The translations under genes were made by a program, and so were the position numbers. Positions 60,942-64,000 of a DNA stretch of 64,000 bases are shown here, piece after piece (the stretch's first letter is position 1; every line of letters starts with the position of its first letter). Under the pieces are notes generated by a model that did no database searches, was not told the DNA's origin, and saw nothing but the letters and a program-made list of their open reading frames with translations. The stretch is taken from the NCBI GenBank assembly GCA_051294375.1, contig CM119267.1, positions 8,122,260-8,186,259 of the forward strand, written 5' to 3'. Source of the stretch: Paraspadella gotoi (Eukaryota; Chaetognatha).

Positions 60942-63297
60942 GTGGATGAAAAGGGAGAGGAAGAGTTCAAGAAGAGCAAAAGAGAGAGAGGAGAGGAATA
61001 AAAAATTCGGAATGCGTAAAACAAAAGGGAATAAAAAAATAAATATCCGGCTTTGTTTATAAGAATCCTCTACTGCAGTGGAATCAGTAAAAAATTTTCA
61101 AAATTTTTCCTTTTTTTTAAAATTTTTATTTTCTTTTCTTCGCTCGATTTTCTGATTTTGTCTCTCTTTTTCGAACTTTTGAAAATATTTTTTTTTAAAC
61201 TATTCAGTTTTCTAATTTATAGGTTACCTTATCGCCGCTTTTTCGTCATGTACAAGTTTCCGTTTTCCCAAGTTCATATTCTACCTTTTTGCTCCGCCCA
61301 TTTTTGTTCTTAGCTTTAATGCGCGATTTTTTATCCACTATTCATCTGTCGGTCTCATAAATGAAAAATGTTGGCTTGCCACCATCACTTTTCCGGCTTT
61401 GGTACTTCGCGTTTCTGTCTCTTCTGCTTCTTTCTGTTTCCTTCCTCTCTCTCTCATTTTCCATGATAAAACTGGTTGTTTGTAAAAGCCTTGGAAATGT
61501 AAAATTCTTCTGCGAATCCAGTGATAACACAATACGGTATAGATCTTCTTTTCCATCCTCTTTCCACCGCAAGAATCAAGCTGACCTTGCGTCCAATTCG
61601 GAGAGGAGCAGAACGGAGTGCGCCTAAAGATCACGTTGAACTTTACGACGGCGACAGCGGCCGAGCTGCTGGAGTCCTGGGTCGGTTTGCGGGACCGAGG
61701 TGCGCCGGAACCAATTGCGCCGCCTCGCCTAACAACTCTTTAAATGCGGTTCTAATTACGGACGCTTCTCCGGTGCAGCGAAACGGGAGTTTCAGGTAGC
61801 GACGGGAGGTTTTCGGGGGGTTGGGAGCTTGGAGTGGAACTGAAAGTAGGCATGAGGCGTATGCCTGTCTCATGATTGATTGTATGGACTTCAATATTTA
61901 GGTTTGTGTTAATTAGAATACTAAAGTTGAAAATAGTGCTCAATTAAGACGTAAATCTGGGATGCACCTCTGCTCAGCTTATATATTATATTATAGTTAT
62001 ATTACTAGTTATATTATAGTTGCTGTTTATTTTTCTGTATTTGTTAACCAGACTAGAAATGAATTTTAATGAAAACTCCAAACTGACCCAAAATGAAATT
62101 AAAAACCGGCTCTCCTCTACTAAAATCTCCTTGCTTACTCTCTCTGTCCGTCTTCTAAATAATCACGGATCAGTATCGTTTCTGTAAACGACGAATCTTA
62201 CGAAACGAATTCCATGTGCCGTCTCTTCCCTCTTCAGGGCCAATACACGAGCCGTTTGCGGCCGGCTGTCCTGCCAAGCGACGAGCGATCCTGCAGCAAC
62301 TCTTCTCACAAAACACGCCACCTAACGGCGAACGCGGCAAATACAAACAAACAAAGAGAAACTGGCGACTGGAAGATCCGATCGAGGACCCGGAGTTTCG
62401 GAGTCCGAACTGCAGATTCTGTCAGCTTGCGAAGTCCGAGGGCCGAAAAAGTTGAACGTGCGGATACGAATACGTTGAGGTGCTTGTGAGGCGATTGTGG
62501 ACGATTGTGGACAAGAAGTTGTGGGCTAATGCGTGGGAAAGGAAAGGAAATGGGAACGGTCCTGAATTAAACGATTGTCTTTTTTGTTTCCAAAAATGCT
62601 TTAAAATCGAATAGCTCTTTTAGTGTAAGCCGATGTAAATGCAGCGGGTTTAATAAAATTAATATGAAACTCTAGTACTAGTATCTGTGGAGGTATATTT
62701 CAACCCCACGGCTTCACATCGCACCATCGTTCAGAGCCAATCCGCATTGGCCTCAGAGGGGAAACGCCCATTCCCGGCGTTGTGTTTCGGATGCCACAGT
62801 CGCTAAAGACTTCCCTCTACGTTGGCAAAGCGAGAACCGTCCTAAGTGGTAACCCCCCCCGAATGACAGGAGGCGACACGTGAGGGTCGGTAGCCTAAGC
62901 CACAGTGAGATGGCTGCGCCGGTTCCACAATGGGCGTGCAAATCAGGCTGTTTGCATAAGTACACGGTCGTATTTTTACAAAATTCATCTGTCGCTCTGT
63001 GTTTCTTGTAATGCCATTTTTATTTGATTGATCGTTCTTCCTCTTTGTTAAAACAAAATCTGCATATCGCTTTTCCCGTGTCAGTCAATCTTTTTCCCCC
63101 GCCCCACGGATTAAACCTTCAATTCTTCATACCCCTCGAGGTGTACGAGGTGCGGGACGACACGGCCAACTCTTCGGACAGATTTTGTGACAACAAACGT
63201 CCGATACGAATCACGGTCAGAAACGACGCCTTTGCGGTGAGATTCAGATCGGACGACACATTCAAACTGGGCCGGATATCAAGCAGCGTGAAGTTGG
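60736..63297 (+). CDS. CUB-domain protein, partial, at least three exons
   Basis: Extracellular or membrane-anchored protein with at least two CUB modules, which are calcium- and protein-binding beta-sandwich domains. Exons recognised are 60736-60941, 61522-61795 and 63085-63297; 62238 onward is possible. CUB 1 combines SPEFP-DMYPGERK (exon A) with RIKLTLRPI, DHVELYDGDSG, VLGRFAG and SLNAVLITDASPVQRNGSFR (exon B). CUB 2 shows FPPPHGLNLQFFIPLEVYEV, RFCDNKRPIRI and VRFRSDDTFKLGR. A run CCCC at 60871-60874 appears to carry one surplus base. With three Cs the motif becomes continuous and the phase to exon B agrees. A donor at 63,298 leads beyond the window. The exact family is not resolved; invertebrate CUB receptors or accessory proteins such as the suppressor-of-lurcher type are candidates. 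Confidence 0.72.
61522..61795 (+). CDS. CUB gene exon B
   Basis: Acceptor GCGAATCCAG at 61,521, donor TTCAG|GTAGCG at 61,796. Encodes TQYGIDLLFHP, RIKLTLRPI and DHVELYDGDSG, then LGRFAG and SLNAVLITDASPVQRNGSF, the bulk of CUB 1. Confidence 0.78.
62238..62455 (+). CDS. Possible CUB gene exon C
   Basis: Good acceptor CCCTCTTCAG at 62,237. In phase with exon B it reads RANTRAVCGRLSCQ and then stops. Another frame stays open longer and contains SPNCRFCQLAK. The 3' border is not resolved, so the frame may again be shifted by an indel. Confidence 0.35.
62690..62960 (-). mobile_element. Dispersed repeat family R1, copy 3
   Basis: Full-length match to the copy at 42,890-43,140 in reverse orientation, lying between exons C and D of the CUB gene. 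Both copies end in a GAATATACC or GAAATATACC motif. Confidence 0.8.
63085..63297 (+). CDS. CUB gene exon D
   Basis: Acceptor CCGTGTCAG at 63,084, donor TTGG|GTAGGG at 63,298. Encodes VNLFPPPHGLNLQFFIPLEV and RFCDNKRPIRITVRN, then VRFRSDDTFKLGR, which matches the second half of a CUB domain (PPG..L.L.F, RFCG, F.SD...GRGF). Confidence 0.75.
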
Positions 63298-63530
63298 GTA
63301 GGGGAGGGGATGTGGATGAAATGATCATGGCTAGTGGCTTACGCAATACGCGCGTAACAACTTGATGAGAGGAGGAAGAGGAGGATGAATGCGTGGCTGA
63401 CGAAGACACGAGACTTCTGGGCTCGAGGGCTGGTTTGGTCGTATGGTTTTTATTTTATTTTGATTACAAAATTGAACTATACTAATTGGGATGTTCTAGT
63501 ACGTAATTATAGGTTATAAAAAAAATGTAA

Positions 63531-64000
63531 ATGAGGTTGAGTATTAATTTAAGGTNNNNNNNNNNNNNNNNNNNNNNNNNGACAAAGGCGAAGGCAATGA
63601 CGACAGAGGCAAAGGCGATGTTTACTGATGGAATAGGAACAACCATGAAAAAGGCAAAGATGGCCAAAGCTAAGGCGGTAATGACTAAGGAGAAGGCAAT
63701 AACAATTCAGGCAAAGGCTTCCATGACTTAGGCTATAGTGATAACAACTAAGGCAATGACGAAGAAGAAGATGGCGACGAAAATTTCGGCGATGAGGTGA
63801 CAGCGACGACGACAGAGGCAAAGGCAATGACGACTGGGATCTATCTATCTATAGATAAAAGCGACGACTCCTGGCAAAGACGATGAGTAAAACTAAGAAG
63901 ATGACAATTCGACTGTGGCAAACTCGAGGAGGCAATGACGAAACAAATGACAAAACAAAAGACAAAACAAAGAATGTATTTCTAAAATTCCAATGTTAGT
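63531..64000. repeat. 21-bp minisatellite inside a dispersed repeat, copy 2
   Basis: Second copy of the element at 55,640-56,620, truncated by the window end and interrupted by a 25-N gap (63,556-63,580). It shares the tandem GACGACAGAGGCAAAGGC-type units and the flanking CTAAAATTCCAATGTTA. A short CTAT run lies at 63,840-63,853. Confidence 0.8.

Overview
This is a window of an animal nuclear genome, most likely an invertebrate. The genes are split by spliceosomal introns with GT-AG borders and one GC-AG exception. They encode animal-type proteins: a diacylglycerol lipase, a mitochondrial acyl-CoA thioesterase and a CUB-domain protein. Coding density is low, and long (GA)n/(CT)n and (GAC)n/(CGT)n microsatellites recur every few kilobases. 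I cannot name the species. There are no prokaryotic operons, rRNA genes or CRISPR arrays.

Positions 1-31,000 hold no gene I can support. They contain AT-rich intergenic DNA, an almost C-free T-rich block (971-2590), microsatellites and a large set of rearranged duplicates. Block A (about 13,463-20,460) recurs at about 24,180-31,010 (block C). A part of it recurs at 21,818-23,245 (block B). Inverted pieces lie at 20,560-21,792 and in a fold-back palindrome at 11,430-13,460. The copies differ mainly by one-base indels. Fixed-size 25-N gaps sit at or near several of the joints, so much of this looks like unresolved haplotypes or long-read assembly noise rather than biology.

Positions 31,500-34,900 (minus strand) carry a five-exon sn-1 diacylglycerol lipase, beta-like. 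Its first exon is repeated as a mirror copy at 35,380-36,690. Positions 39,400-42,550 (minus strand) carry a complete six-exon ACOT9-type acyl-CoA thioesterase whose exons join in frame to give 458 residues. Positions 60,070-63,300 (plus strand) carry exons of a CUB-domain protein that continues past the window end.

The gene-poor stretches between them contain at least three dispersed repeat families: one at 42.9, 54.6 and 62.7 kb; one at 40.1 and 44.7 kb; and one with a 21-bp minisatellite at 55.6 and 63.6 kb. A degenerate telomere-like tract lies at 51.84-52.0 kb. The three genes are unrelated in function, as expected for animal neighbours: endocannabinoid/lipid signalling, mitochondrial acyl-CoA hydrolysis, and an extracellular or membrane CUB protein.
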